From positions 718,783 to 782,782 of the forward strand of contig NC_059256.1 of NCBI RefSeq assembly GCF_017591435.1: 64,000 nt of DNA, in the 5' to 3' direction. A program made the translations under genes and the position numbers. Origin of the DNA: Portunus trituberculatus. Taxonomy: Eukaryota; Arthropoda; Malacostraca; Decapoda; Portunidae. Position 1 is the first letter of the stretch; each line of letters starts with the position of its first letter. Of this stretch, positions 43,500 to 55,862 are shown piece by piece. The notes beneath the pieces were generated by a model. That model was not told the DNA's origin. It worked only from the letters and a program-made list of their open reading frames with translations, and did not search any database.

Positions 43500-43862
43500 A
43501 CACATTTGGCGGAAACCCGCCAACCTGGTAACTCTGGCCTGGCCTGACTTGACCCAGCGCCCAGCGGAGAGATGAAAGGGACACCACCACCACCACCACC
43601 AACGTGGCAACATGGGAAAAAAACGCTGCCACATGCCATAGAATTTATGCAAATCGTCGTTATCATCGTAAACATAGACAGTCATTGTACTATGTAACTT
43701 CCTTTACTATACACGCAATACATAAAATATCACTTTCAAACACCACATGGATGATAAATAAGAGAGACGCATGTATACGAATGTTGATTTGGCAGCATGG
43801 CTAGTTGTAAACGACCATACCTGCCCCACCCTGAACGGACTTCATAGAGTAGAAAGACTATA

Positions 43863-44150
43863 GGTATGTTTCTTGGAAACCTGATCCTATCGCTTTTAGT
43901 GCTATTGCTTTTGCACTTCATTGGGCTGATATGAATCCCTATGCCTTTCCACCTTTCAGGATCATAGGCCGGATGCTCAAGAAATTACTAGAGGACAAGG
44001 CAACGCTATTAACAGTCCTACCGCTTTGGCCAACCCAGGTATGGTTCCCGTTGGCGCTTCACTTACTGGCAGACACTCCATTCATTCTTCCACGCAATTC
44101 ACTAATACTTCCACAGGACCCGTACCGTATACACCTACGGGCACAGAAGT
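43863..44150 (+). CDS. DIRS post-RNase H domain (continuation after the insertion)
   Basis: Reads RYVSWKPDPIAFSAIAFALHW then AFPPFRIIGRMLKKLLED and PLWPTQVWFPLALHLL, a block found downstream of RNase H in DIRS elements and described there as a methyltransferase-like domain. The PPF could correspond to the catalytic motif IV of such enzymes; this is tentative. It directly continues the frame broken at 36441. Confidence 0.7.
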
Positions 44151-45042
44151 TGACGGCCATGCTGTTATCGGGAGATCTCTTGAAGACCAGGGCCTTTCGC
44201 CAGAGGTTGCCGGATTCTTCCTTAAATCTTGGAGAAAGGGTACAGTTGCACAATATGGGTCACATCTCCAGAGATGGATGTCAGTTTGTCTCAGCAGGGA
44301 AGTGATCACGTTAGACTTTCTACTACAAGAATTTAATAAAGGGAAGGGCCGTAGCTACAGCACTATTAACTCCATTCGTTCGGCTATTTCCGCCATAGCT
44401 ACGATTGATGGCAAGCCTGCTGGCCAACACTCCTTAGTTAGCAGATTTATGAAGGCGGTTTTTCAGGAGAGGCCCTCCCTTCCTCGTTACCGTAGTACTT
44501 GGGATCCAGATTTGGTTTTGTCTTACTTGCAGATCTATCATCCAATTGTCCCGGAAACTAACTGGTCAACGTGGCCAGGTCTTACATTTTCTAGATACTC
44601 GAAATATGACAATTACAGAAGTTGCGGTTTCCTTCACGATAGGTGACCTTCTTAAAACCTCTAGGCCAAGTGATCATCTTTCTGAGATCGTATTTGAGTC
44701 CTATGCCCATGATGAACGTTTGTGTGTTCATGCTGCAATCGTTAATTACCTAGACAGGACGTCAGTTTTTCGGGGCTCAATTACCAGTTTCTTCTTAACA
44801 ACCGTGCCACCTATCACACTTTGAGACATTGGACAAAAGATGTGCTCTTGGCTGCTGGCATTGACCTTTCCATTTTTTCGCCCCATTCCACCAGATCTGC
44901 ATCATCCAGCAAAGCAGTCCTGACACTCCTCTCTCTACCATCATATCTACTGTAGGATGGTCTAGTACGACCACCTTCGCAAAGTTCTACTGTAGGCCCC
45001 TTAAGAAACAGGGCCTTTTTGCACGGGCTATCTTACCCTGAT
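44150..45042 (+). CDS. DIRS tyrosine recombinase (frameshifted, small internal loss)
   Basis: N-terminal domain: GHAVIGRSLEDQGLSPEVAG, FLKSWRKGTVAQYGSHLQRW, YSTINSIRSAISAIA (44152-44400). The catalytic domain continues in another frame: LTGQRGQVLHFLD (Arg) at about 44558, FTIGDLLKTSRP (Lys), then FSPHSTRSASSSKA (His and Arg) at about 44876, and STVGWSSTTTFAKFYCRP (Trp and Tyr nucleophile) at about 44950-45000. All six expected catalytic positions are present but split over at least three frames. Residues before LTGQRG appear to be missing. It would integrate the circular cDNA. Confidence 0.8.
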
Positions 45043-45263
45043 GAATTATGCACCTACTGTTTTGGGGTTTCTTGTACACCTCATGGGATTTATTTAAGAA
45101 TGTGTTCTTTATAATAATTTTTATTGAGATGTGACACATTGTGGGCATTTTGTTTATCTGTTATCAAATATACTTTGGTCCGGATTGCGTTTTTTTTTTT
45201 TTCCCTACCTAATTCAGAGGGCACCGTCGAGTGTTCCTGCGGGTTGAGGGCCTTCTCTAAAGC

Positions 45264-45415
45264 TCTCGTTGAATACCCCTGTGAGGTCAGTTAAATAAAT
45301 GGCTTGTTTGAAGTGAAATTGTAAGATTAAGCGAGTACTTACCAGTACGATGGTTGATCGTAATTTCACGAATGCCATTTAACTACGTCACTGCGGTATT
45401 AAACGCTCGCCCTTT
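45264..45415 (+). repeat. DIRS internal complementary region
   Basis: 45264-45319 is the inverse of the left terminus. 45313-45405 is the inverse of the right terminus (45512-45605). Its reverse complement reads CGCTTAATCTTACAATTTCA, the exact join of right end to left end. Confidence 0.85.
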
Positions 45416-45484
45416 CCCTTCCCTTTGTTTTCTTTGTTTTCTTAGTTATTATGGTGTCTTTTTGTCCTCAACCCCTACTCTAAA

Positions 45485-45605
45485 GGACTGACGGGTGACT
45501 GGCCACGCATGCATCTCGTTTAATACCGCAGTGACGTAGTTAAATGGCATTCGTGAAATTACGATCAACCATCGTACTGGTAAGTAGTCGCTTAATCTTA
45601 CAATT
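45485..45605 (-). repeat. DIRS right terminal repeat
   Basis: Ends CGCTTAATCTTACAATT. The first 33 bp invert 33430-33460, and the remainder pairs with the internal complementary region. Confidence 0.85.
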
Positions 45606-45633
45606 ATACAATAAAGCACGAAGATCAACTTAC

Positions 45634-45772
45634 TGACATTGGTGATAGTAACCCTTACTTCCTGTTTCTTTCCTCCGCTCTCACATACATATAATCCTTG
45701 ATCTTCCATTGTAACATTTTCTATTGAAAATCCTTTTGTAGGGTCATACTTCACTCGGTCCTCTTCGGTAAC
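45634..45772 (-). CDS. Pvr: Receptor exon: end of Ig domain 2
   Basis: Minus-strand exon between acceptor TTCTTGTTAG and donor GTAAGT; starts in phase 0 and ends in phase 1 (139 bp). It reads VTEEDRVKYDPTKGFSIENV then TMEDQGLYVCES. The DxGxYxC pattern closes an Ig domain, and the PxKGFxIxN block is characteristic of Ig2 of VEGF-receptor-type proteins. Downstream exons (further Ig domains, membrane span, kinase) are not seen to the left, so they should lie beyond position 1. Confidence 0.85.
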
Positions 45773-46018
45773 CTAACAAGAAGAGAGAACAATTTATCAA
45801 AACATTGGATCTATTAGAAAGAAGCGAGAAAAAAGTCAACACCATGAGAGTATATTTGCAAAGAGCATCACAATAGTATTTTGCTTTTAAACTTGGTATT
45901 ATACTGATGCATAGCAGTTGACTCATCACTCAACAAGTACCAATAAAAGTCTCATTTTGATGCACCACTTCCTTATTGAAAAATTTATTAACTATTTAGT
46001 AAACACAGTCATCCCTCA

Positions 46019-46350
46019 ACATTAGGGAGACGAAGGCGTAGTGGATAAGGTGGTGACCGTGGGATCGAGCAGACGTCCAAGCGTAGGTTCGAATCCCACC
46101 ACGTACAACCTTAAACACTTTGCCATTTGCCGAGTGGTTTAAAATTACCTACATGTCACCATGATACCCAGGTTCTAGGTGATTACACCCAAGATGAGCT
46201 TCGCGGGTGGTGATATGGGCCCTAATATGAGTACAACTATAAATAAAATTGCCTGCGCCACTAATGGGCGGAAGCTGAACAGCGCTTTCCATACACTCTT
46301 CAAGTGTGCCTACAGACGCTATGGGCCTTGACGTAAAAGAAATAAAAAAT
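46019..46350 (+). repeat. tRNA-derived SINE, copy 1
   Basis: The tRNA-like head has box A GTAGTGGATAAGG at about 46039 and box B GGTTCGAATCCCACC at 46086. The body is shared with 57700-58010 (GTTCTAGGTGATTACACC, GATATGGGCCCTA, ACTATAAATAAAATTGCCTG, AGCTGAACAGCGCTT), and the 3' end is A-rich. RNA polymerase III promoter inferred from the boxes. Antisense to the receptor gene, within an intron. Confidence 0.85.
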
Positions 46351-46425
46351 CAGATTCGGTCATTCACAAATTGATACAATATGGGAAATTTACGTAATTT
46401 TAACTTTTCAGTGTGACTCACCACA

Positions 46426-46426
<1 letters not shown>

Positions 46427-46461
<35 letters not shown>
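46427..46461. repeat. (CA)n microsatellite
   Basis: About 35 bp of CA, 35 bp from the donor of the next exon. Confidence 0.95.
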
Positions 46462-46463
<2 letters not shown>

Positions 46464-46495
46464 AATAAAATATCACTAATACTAATAATACATAC

Positions 46496-46626
46496 ATCTA
46501 TTCCATTTATCTTCAGGGTGACATTGTAGTTACGATTAGTGACAGCACAAAAAATATGCAGAGTTTCTCCAGCGGGACGAATCGGTGCAGGGTTCAGGTG
46601 ATGGTACAAAAATGACTGGTCTCGTC
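46496..46626 (-). CDS. Pvr: Receptor exon: start of Ig domain 2
   Basis: 131 bp between acceptor TTGTTCCGCAG and donor GTATGT; phase 1 in, phase 0 out, compatible with both neighbours. It reads RDQSFLYHHLNPAPIRPAGE then LHIFCAVTNRNYNVTLKING. The Cys opens Ig2, and NVTLK is the position of the conserved NVTLKK of VEGFR Ig2. Confidence 0.85.
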
Positions 46627-46659
46627 CTGCGGAACAATGTGTAAAATCAAAGTTTGAAA

Positions 46660-48140
46660 TGACCACTCATACAAAATGCTTAACTATCTGCGTTCACAAA
46701 ACAATGTCTCACAACATGGAACAACACATATTAATGAAAGTAAATGCAATCAACACCATCAATGACATCATCAGCTGACAAATACTGGTTAATGGTGTTC
46801 ATCAATTTCAAGGAGGAAATTACTTTTACATGCTGAATTCATATAGCTACACAGATAGTAACAATTTTTATTTTAAATTACTGGTTCGTAGGATGGAGAG
46901 GAGAAAGCACTGGGTGATGGCAAAAAACACACAGGTTACATTATTAAATGAATTTCCTTGTTTTGCCTAGTTTAACCCAAGCTAACCTAATCTATCCTAT
47001 AGTGCCACTATCCACAGCCACTGTCATTACAATATTATAAATTTCTGATTGATATGAGATTCAAATTATTCAAAATTAAAAGATCCATTGAATGAAATAG
47101 TTAAGTAAGAATAATTAGAGATGGCAATGCCTACTAACGAACACGTAGTACCTTTGTTTTGAAAGGCATTTTCTGTGTTTACTTGTGCAAGCCCTTCTTA
47201 CCTATAGAGCCCAACTGAAAATGAAATATTCAAAGTGGGAAACTAGACACTGAAAACAAATTGTGCACCTCCAGCAATCATGTGCATTACATGTATACTT
47301 CACAGCAAAGCTTGGCATAATCTGAACATAACTATTTACAGTTATAATAACAAATGATTTGGACTTGTAAAACTGAGATTCCACAAAAGAGTGGACATGA
47401 GTGGTTGACTCCTAAAGGACCAGAGGCAGCTGGAGCCACTTCCCCAGGCCAGGACTGGAGGTGGTTATCACTAGCGGTGGTCAGGAACCGATAACTCAAG
47501 TATCCAAGGAACCGGTTCCTTGGGCGGTCTTGAAACGCGTTGCTTGATGGTGATGAGGGCAGGGTGTAGCTAGTGTTGCGGGATTTATTCAGAACATGAT
47601 TAAACAATACAGAGTACTGACTTCCAGTCCTGACAGACTTATGATCGGTGATGGATATTGAATGTGAATGGATGCACGGTTAAGCCAATGATTAATCTTG
47701 TCACTCACAAGATTCCTTTGATAATATATGATGTCTGTTCCATGTGATTCCACACTGCTTCGATGCCATTGTTTTACTAGGTTTGAACATGATCACTTTT
47801 GTTTTCTAATACCGCAAATTTAGATATAATCTCGATACGTGCACTTTTAACTCTATGTTCTAGAAAAATCTTTGGTGCCAGGGAAAAATTTAAGTTATGA
47901 TTCGAGAAAAGAAGAGTTAGAGTACAATAAGCAAATAAGTAATTATGTGTGTGTAGTCATATTAGGTTTTTATTTAATCGTGATAACGGTGGCCACTTCT
48001 CACTTGGGCAGGCTTAGGTCTTACGACGTGTCAATAAAGGAAAGGCTTGGAATTAATGCTTATCGACTGCACAAGGGTTATTAAGCAACCATGTCATCTT
48101 GTAGCCAAGCCTTAGCTGGGTTGAAGAGAAAGCACCACCA
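46660..48140. other. Intronic sequence, no gene seen
   Basis: AT-rich, without recognised repeat or supported frame. Short frames at 47332-47607 and 47872-48084 have no family resemblance. Confidence 0.5.
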
Positions 48141-48151
48141 ATCTCACTAGG

Positions 48152-48312
48152 TAACTGCCGTGGGTCAGGATCAATCTTGCGACATCACGGCCTCGAGCCG
48201 ACCTCTTTATCACGGAGCCACCCAGCCCCCAACGTGTCAATGGGTGCGCACCAGTAATATATACCCTATGTTATAACGTCATAGGATTTTTACCGTTCAG
48301 AGTACAAAGAGA
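48152..48312 (-). repeat. 160-bp repeat, copy 1 (possibly tRNA-SINE-like)
   Basis: Directly repeated at 48695-48852 with about 6 differences. Read on the minus strand it contains GGGTGGCTCCGTGATAAAGAGG, which resembles a tRNA box A region, but no clear box B. Confidence 0.7.
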
Positions 48313-48439
48313 ATTGATGCCTACACTATACCAACACAGTGAACCCTGGCACTGAGTACATTCTAGGTTATGTTAAGAGTAGCATTAGTGATCAGTTGGA
48401 GCCTTGTTGCCATAGGGGCAATAGCACTAGTCTTCACTA

Positions 48440-48694
48440 TGCACGTGTCTCCCAGAGCTGTGCTTACACCTACGGGAGACACACTGCATCACACGACATA
48501 GTGGCAATGAGGCCCAGATTAGGCTACAAATACTTTTGGGAAGTCAGTGCTTCTCCTGGTGTGTACTGTATGCTGTTTGTTGCACCAAGGGGGGGACAAT
48601 CTGTATCACTATATCATGGAATGTCCTCTCATTGCTAAATTTAGACCACAAGGTCAGCATTACATGTACAGCCTCATTGACCATCTAGACTCAA
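48440..48694 (+). pseudogene. LINE C-terminal fragment
   Basis: Frames read RLGYKYFWEVSASPGVYC and LYHYIMECPLIAKFRPQGQH, the C-terminal Cys/His segment of a LINE ORF2. One frameshift lies in the G-run at 48588-48595. It sits between the two 160-bp direct repeats. Confidence 0.7.
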
Positions 48695-48852
48695 CTGCCG
48701 TGGGTCAGGATCAATCTTGCGCCATCACGTCCTCGAGCCGACCTCTTTATCACGGAGCCACCCAGCCCCCAACGTATCAATGGGTGTGCACCAGTAATAT
48801 ATACCCTATGTTATGACGTCATAGGATTTTTACCGTTCAGAGTACAAAGAAA
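48695..48852 (-). repeat. 160-bp repeat, copy 2
   Basis: See 48152-48312. It follows directly after the LINE fragment, so it might be part of that LINE's 3' region. Confidence 0.7.
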
Positions 48853-49143
48853 TTATTATGATTTGCCAACACTAAATTGGTGCCTACAAGTGACCAATTT
48901 CTTTGAATAATGGAGGAAAGATACGAAAGATTTTATCACATCCTACTTCCTTCATCTGTAGATACTGAGGTTTGCAACAATTCCTAAATAATATTATTGA
49001 TAAGAAAGAATAATAATTAATATTTTACACACAAAAATGTAGCTTTACATATGAAATTGATAAAAGTTTCTAAACATAAATAAGTGTCTGTCATTCAGAA
49101 ACCTTCAACGTTTGCATTACTTTAAAATAGCTTATGGAAATTG

Positions 49144-49146
<3 letters not shown>

Positions 49147-49207
<61 letters not shown>
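49147..49207. repeat. (TA)n microsatellite
   Basis: About 61 bp of TA followed by AAAC-type short repeats. Confidence 0.97.
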
Positions 49208-49210
<3 letters not shown>

Positions 49211-49502
49211 TGAATAAAACAAACAAATAAACAAACAAACACAACAAAAAAACTATATAACTAGAAATAAAAAAAAACTAGAAAGGTCACCTATCTATGT
49301 TCTTGAGAAAATGCACTTGAAGTATTGCTTCCTTTATTCAAAATCAGATAATAACTAAAATTAAAAATTTTCAATAATTACTAAGCTTATAAATCCACAA
49401 TTCTAAAACTTTGTGTCATTCCTTTGCATTCAAAAGAAATTATGAGAATCCAAATCTTTTAATTTTCAACATCAAAAAACTAGGAACAGTTTAATCTCTT
49501 AC

Positions 49503-49614
49503 CGTTTACAAACACAAAGACAGAGGCCACACTTTTCTTGTCATTGCTGGAGTCGTTCGAATCATTGTAGCGGCAATAGTAATATCCAGCATCAAAGGGA
49601 AATATTTCTTTTAT
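49503..49614 (-). CDS. Pvr: Receptor exon: end of Ig domain 1
   Basis: 112 bp, acceptor ATAAACAG and donor GTAAGA; phase 0 in, phase 1 out. It reads IKEIFPFDAGYYYCRYNDSN then DKKSVASVFVFVN. DAGYYYC closes Ig1 and VFVFVN matches the VYVYV strand of VEGFR Ig1. The split Gly codon joins RDQSF in the next exon. Confidence 0.88.
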
Positions 49615-50359
49615 CTGTTTATAGAGGAAATAAAGTAATCATAACATTATAAAATTAATCAAAAGTTACTAAGAACACAACTTTTGAGGTCATGCACTTT
49701 GAGATCTTAAGACAACGGTAAAACCTTACTATACTCAGCGCAGCATAAAATGAACATATAGGCATTGACTCTGGGTTTACTGTCACCTCTCCATAGATAA
49801 CCTGCTTGCCTTCCTTCTTTTTTTTTCATTTACAGGTTAATATTAAATGGCATTTTAAGTTGCCAGAAGTGCACAGTGAGATGCCGAAAACTATCTTTGG
49901 CAGAATATAAGAACATGAAAAATGCATTGCACAATACAAATCATTGCATACGCTTTCTTGGATATACACGCCTTTCTCCAACAGTACCCCACCTGTCTCA
50001 GCCTTTCCTTCTCTCCCTCTGTTTCTATATACATGTGAGAATTGCATACCCCACTGAGTCCTCCTCTGCCAGGTGCAGTTACAAAGAGAAAAGTTCATAA
50101 CGAGTATTTCAATAGTAGTAGTTCACTATCACCCAGCCCACGGAGTCAAGGTGATCCTCATGGCATGGTTGTATGTCAATAGGTACACAGATATGATATC
50201 CATATTGACACGTGTGAACCTGCCTTAAGTTGAAGGATATGGGTTGTGGGATACATACCATATGTTTGGTAAGCCACTGAGAGAGGAGAGCGGAGGGAGA
50301 ATTCAACGCTAGCAGTGCGCGGGTATGATGAAACATCTTAAACATTTTATTATCACATA

Positions 50360-51025
50360 TAGATAGATGTTTGTTTGTTTTTTTCCGTAAGGAAGAGGAC
50401 CAGCCAAGGGCAAAAAAAAAGAAAGGATTAAAGAAAAAGGACCACTTGAGTGCTGGCTCTTCAAAAAGTGACAAAGCGTCAGCGAAAATTCTGGAGCAAA
50501 TGTTTCGATACCTCCCTCTTAAAAGAAGACAAGTCGTAGGAAATCGGAAATACAAATGCAGGGAGGGAGTTCCAGAGTGTGCCAGTGAGAGGGATGAATG
50601 ATTGAAAGTACTGGTTAACTCTTGCGTTAGAGTTGGACAGAATAGGGATGAGAGGAAGAAGAAAGTCTTGTGCAGCGTGGCCGTAGGAGGAGGGAAGGCA
50701 TGCAGTTAGCAAGATCAGTACAAGAGTTAGCATGAAAATAGCGATAAAAGATAGAAAGAAATGCAACATTTCGGCGGTGAGAAAGTGGCTGAAGACAATT
50801 AGTCAGAGGAGGGGAGTTGATGAGACGAAAAGCTTTTGATTCCATCCTATCTAGCAAAACTGTGTGACTGGGACCCCTCCAAACATGCGAAGAGTACTCC
50901 ATACACGGGCGGATAAGGCCCTTATACAGAGTAAGCAGTTGGAGGGGCGAGAAAAACTGGTGGAGACGCCTCAGAATAATTATTTCTTTAGGGTGCCCAT
51001 TTAAAGGCAAGCTTTTTGGGCACAA
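50360..51025 (-). pseudogene. Minus-strand LINE fragment 1 (RT C-terminal region)
   Basis: Reads QLLTLYKGLIRPCMEYSSHV, ESKAFRLINSPPLTNC, FIPLTGTLWNSLP and FKREVSKHLLQ, the C-terminal part of a LINE ORF2. The same blocks occur in fragment 2 at 51640-52190. 5'-truncated, with no RT palm. Confidence 0.8.
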
Positions 51026-51463
51026 TTAATGTGTTGGCTGGGAAAACATATGGTGACATCTGGTAGCCGCCTCACGAAACAGAACCAGCTAAGCAATTTG
51101 ATTTTTTGACCGTGTTATTGTAAACAATCCGTGTAATTTGAAAAAAAAAAAAATCCTACATTTTCTACCTTGCGTTATTCCGAAACTGCATAATCTGAAT
51201 GCGCCTAGATTGAGAAATATCTGTACACATACACCCCGCCCCCCGGCGCGGCGAGGCAAATGGGCAAGCCTCTTAATGTGTTGCCCATGTTCACCTAGCA
51301 GTAAATAGGTACGGGATGTAACTCGAGTGGTTGTGGCCTCGCTTTCCCGGTGTGTGGAGTGTGTTGTGGTCTCAGTCCTACCCGAAGATCGGTCTATGAG
51401 CTCTGAGCTCGCTCCGTAATGGGGAAGACTGGCTGGATGACAAGCAGGCGACAGTGGTGGTGA

Positions 51464-52676
<1,213 letters not shown>

Positions 52677-52761
<85 letters not shown>

Positions 52762-52766
52762 AGAGA

Positions 52767-52849
<83 letters not shown>
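52677..52849. repeat. (TA)n(GA)n microsatellite
   Basis: TA to 52792 with a short GAGAGAA interruption, then GA to 52849. Confidence 0.96.
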
Positions 52850-52855
<6 letters not shown>

Positions 52856-53317
52856 AGGAGAATGGCTTGGTGAACTGAGTAAATGTGGCAACAGTAGAGG
52901 AATGGGATGCCACGCCTAAACTCTTATTTTATGCTCTAATAAGTATAGTAAAATATAATAAAAATAAAAATAAATAAATAGATAAATAAACATAAATAAA
53001 TAAACGAAATGAAATAAATAAGTTAAAAAATCTGACAGGTTGTGTTACTGGTTTGTGTTGAGCTGGTCGTGTAATTTTGCTGGAAATGTGCAAATAAACT
53101 ACACACTTGCCGAGCTGCTCTAACCATGTAAGGTAGAGTTGATTACACTGACAGTAATCACTTGCCATTTTATTGCAAACACTAACAGTAGCATTTTTTT
53201 TCTATCAATAAAACAAGTTAACTAACAGCAAAATATGCTTAAAGAACATTAAGTGTAGGGAAAACTCTTCAGTGTTCAGTTATACGTAACAAATGTTCAT
53301 CAGTTTGAAACACTTAC

Positions 53318-53392
53318 TTCAAGTGTGGAGAGATGGGGCAAATCTGCGCCCTCTTCTACTGTATTTGTAACCTGCACATAATCAGACGTTTG
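53318..53392 (-). CDS. Pvr: Receptor exon: middle of Ig domain 1
   Basis: 75 bp (25 codons), acceptor TTTTTTTCAG and donor GTAAGT, phase 0 on both sides. It reads QTSDYVQVTNTVEEGADLPH then LSTLE. The STLE strand leads into IKEIFPFDAGYYYC of the next exon, as expected for the E-F region of an Ig domain. Confidence 0.82.
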
Positions 53393-53632
53393 CTGAAAAA
53401 AAGTTCATTCATTTCAATAAATTCTTTATAATGACATGAGTTTTGTCTCAGCTGTAACTTGAAAGGAAATATTATTAAACTGAAAATTAGGGTTTTACCA
53501 CTTCAAGACAACTCAACATACATTTAACTCATAAAGTGTTCACTGTCTGGGAAAGTAAGACCATTGCAAGGTAAAAGGCAACATGCATATCATGAGGCAG
53601 TTTCTATTTAAAATTCTACTTAGTATCTAAAT

Positions 53633-53829
53633 CAGGGGTTCATAACCCGAGGTTAGCAAACACAAAGCAGTTCACAAGATTTCCAGGGGTACTTAGATGG
53701 CTGATCTCATAATATCCTTTGCAGTACCATTGCATATTGAGTTAGTTCTAGTCACTAAATTAATGGAGCTTCAGGCAGATGGTATTATAACTCGGGATTC
53801 TTACCAAGAAAAAGGTTGAGAACCTCCTG
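53633..53829. mobile_element. hAT-like MITE (197 bp)
   Basis: Starts CAGGGGTTCATAACC and ends GGTTGAGAACCTCCTG, an imperfect terminal inverted repeat of the CAGNGGTTCTCAACC type. It is flanked by 8-bp near-identical direct repeats ATCTAAAT and ATCTAGAT (53625-53632, 53830-53837). Size, ends and 8-bp duplication fit a hAT-derived MITE. Confidence 0.8.
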
Positions 53830-53839
53830 ATCTAGATGT

Positions 53840-55590
53840 TGGGCATATACATCCTACATTAAACTCTTTGGGAGAAGATGCATTCAGCATATTGACTAAG
53901 TCAATCTTAGACACAAGTGATCATGAGAATGAAGAGATCTAGTAATGTCTAGTTGTTTCCCTAATCTAAAATTCAGTTATTCATGAAGTAGATGCAGACT
54001 CTAACCCAAAAGCAAATCAGGTGAGGAGCTGGGCGCTCATCTTTGTTTTTGTATCTGTGGTACAGGAACTATACGTCCAAGAGCTCTTGACAAGTCTTTT
54101 ATAACAAGTATCTATTTGAATACTTTTTTTGCAAAATGCTTCATTTGTGACATTTTCCACCATAATCCTTCTCTTTGGAGTGTTGGGTATTTCAGGTATA
54201 TGTATGGCTGTACATGATGTTGTCTTATGAATAACAGCAAAGTGGGAATAAAATTGTAAGTGTTAATTTTGTGTTTGAATTCAAATTGATAGTTTTCCAG
54301 AAATTAAATACTTTTCCAGAATCCTTAATTTCTCTAATGCTTTTTTGTACAAAACGAGCAGGTTTGACAGAGAGGGAGACCCACATTTTGTAGTGTCAGC
54401 AGTGGGGAAACTTCATTACCATCCCTTGCAACTTTTCTATTTGTCGTTTGCTCTCCATTATTTGAGGGATGTGTTTGTACAGTGCTCATTAAGGGTGGAG
54501 ATGGGGGAAGGAAGGGTAGGGGGGGATCTCATGTCAGGCAAGGTCAGGTAAAGACAGCGTTAGACAGTACAGTGCAATGAGTCCCATGGAAGCTGACTTG
54601 GCAAAAGATGAGGTATAAAATTTCCTGTTAAATTCTTAGCAAAAAAAACTTCCTCAAAACGATGCGATGTAGAATGGAATCCTTTCTCTCTGTATTCATT
54701 ATTATTATACTTTTTATGTATCTGGGAGACGAAATGAGGAGAGCAAAAAGGGATACAAAAAATCCCATTCAAGTGCCAATTATCCATTTGGCAGACAAGG
54801 CACAGTGCCAGGTAGTACGAAGCTCTGTTGGCCTACGAAAATATACACTTTACTTTTGTGCTTGACTGTTTGTTATATTTCATATTCATCTTGTGGATAA
54901 GTGTATTAATAAAAAGCTTTAGATATCAGTAACAATGCAAAAATTGAGGAAAACGTAAATATAAGCTGAGCAATACAGCCTACAAAATAACAAGGAAAAG
55001 AAATTAAAGTTGTTTAGAGAACATCGAGATGCATTTGTATACCTACAAACTGATGGTCAAAACTCAAGGCGGTGAGACATGCAGTCACATACTTTACACT
55101 TTATTTTCCTAATTAAAGCATCTCTCAAACCAACAACACTACATTGCTTTCCTTGAACTAAAACATCACATGCTGTGGCTTGGCCTACAAAATGTATAAT
55201 CCAGCCAATCCCAAAAAGAAAACACCAATACTAGGGCGGAGGAAGAAGGTATATTATTTCTTCTGATTTATCTTAGTAGCTCTTGGAACAGTGGAGCTGT
55301 AGGCAGAAGGAAACACAGGAGGACTTTCTGAGTCTACCAGTAAAAGGAATGAAAGTGCAAGTAAACATGGTGCAAGACAGTAAAGATAAGCTACATTTAG
55401 ATGTAACTGAATATTTTCCAAATCAAAGGATAAAAAAGATTTATCATTATGATGACTGAAATGTGCCATGACTATAGACGTACAGTCTATATACTGTGGA
55501 TATTAAAAGATGAGAATAATTACAACTAAATATGACTAACAAATGAATATTCATGAATTATATTAAGTTTACTTGTCAATAGAAAAAAAA
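53840..55590. other. Intronic sequence with small LINE remnants
   Basis: No gene is supported. 54584-54650 resembles 52246-52305, and 55262-55350 resembles 51785-51870, both of the minus-strand LINE family, strongly diverged. The remainder is AT-rich. Confidence 0.5.
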
Positions 55591-55602
55591 GTGAATACTG
55601 AC

Positions 55603-55721
55603 ATCAACATTTTCCCAGTGTAGGGCCTTGGAGCCTCGGCAGTGCAGGATCAGGTCACCAAACTTTTCTACATCTTGCATTTCTTCACCGTCAATTTGTG
55701 GTGGTCTGATGCTCCACACTG
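55603..55721 (-). CDS. Pvr: Receptor exon: start of Ig domain 1
   Basis: Acceptor AAATTCCAG (start 55721, or 55718 if the second AG is used) and donor GTCAGT (weak); ends in phase 0. It reads VWSIRPPQIDGEEMQDVEKF then GDLILHCRGSKALHWENVD. The CRG...LxW core is that of VEGFR Ig1. The signal-peptide exon must lie upstream (higher coordinates) and is not certain. Confidence 0.83.
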
Positions 55722-55811
55722 CTGGAATTTAATCAGAGGTGGAAATGCTACTTGTTTACTGAACTTATCAGAAACATGTAATAATAAGGATAATAAAAGA
55801 TAGTAATAACA

Positions 55812-55812
55812 A

Positions 55813-55861
<49 letters not shown>
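55812..55861. repeat. (ACT)n microsatellite
   Basis: About 50 bp of ACT triplets. Confidence 0.96.

Positions 55862-55862
<1 letters not shown>

Noticed and set aside
46030..46105. Functional tRNA gene
   Set aside because: Box A and B are present, but no proper acceptor stem pairs, and the sequence continues into a conserved SINE body found again at 57700.
54345..54865. Short plus-strand frames
   Set aside because: No domain or splice context; part of the region resembles LINE remnants on the other strand.
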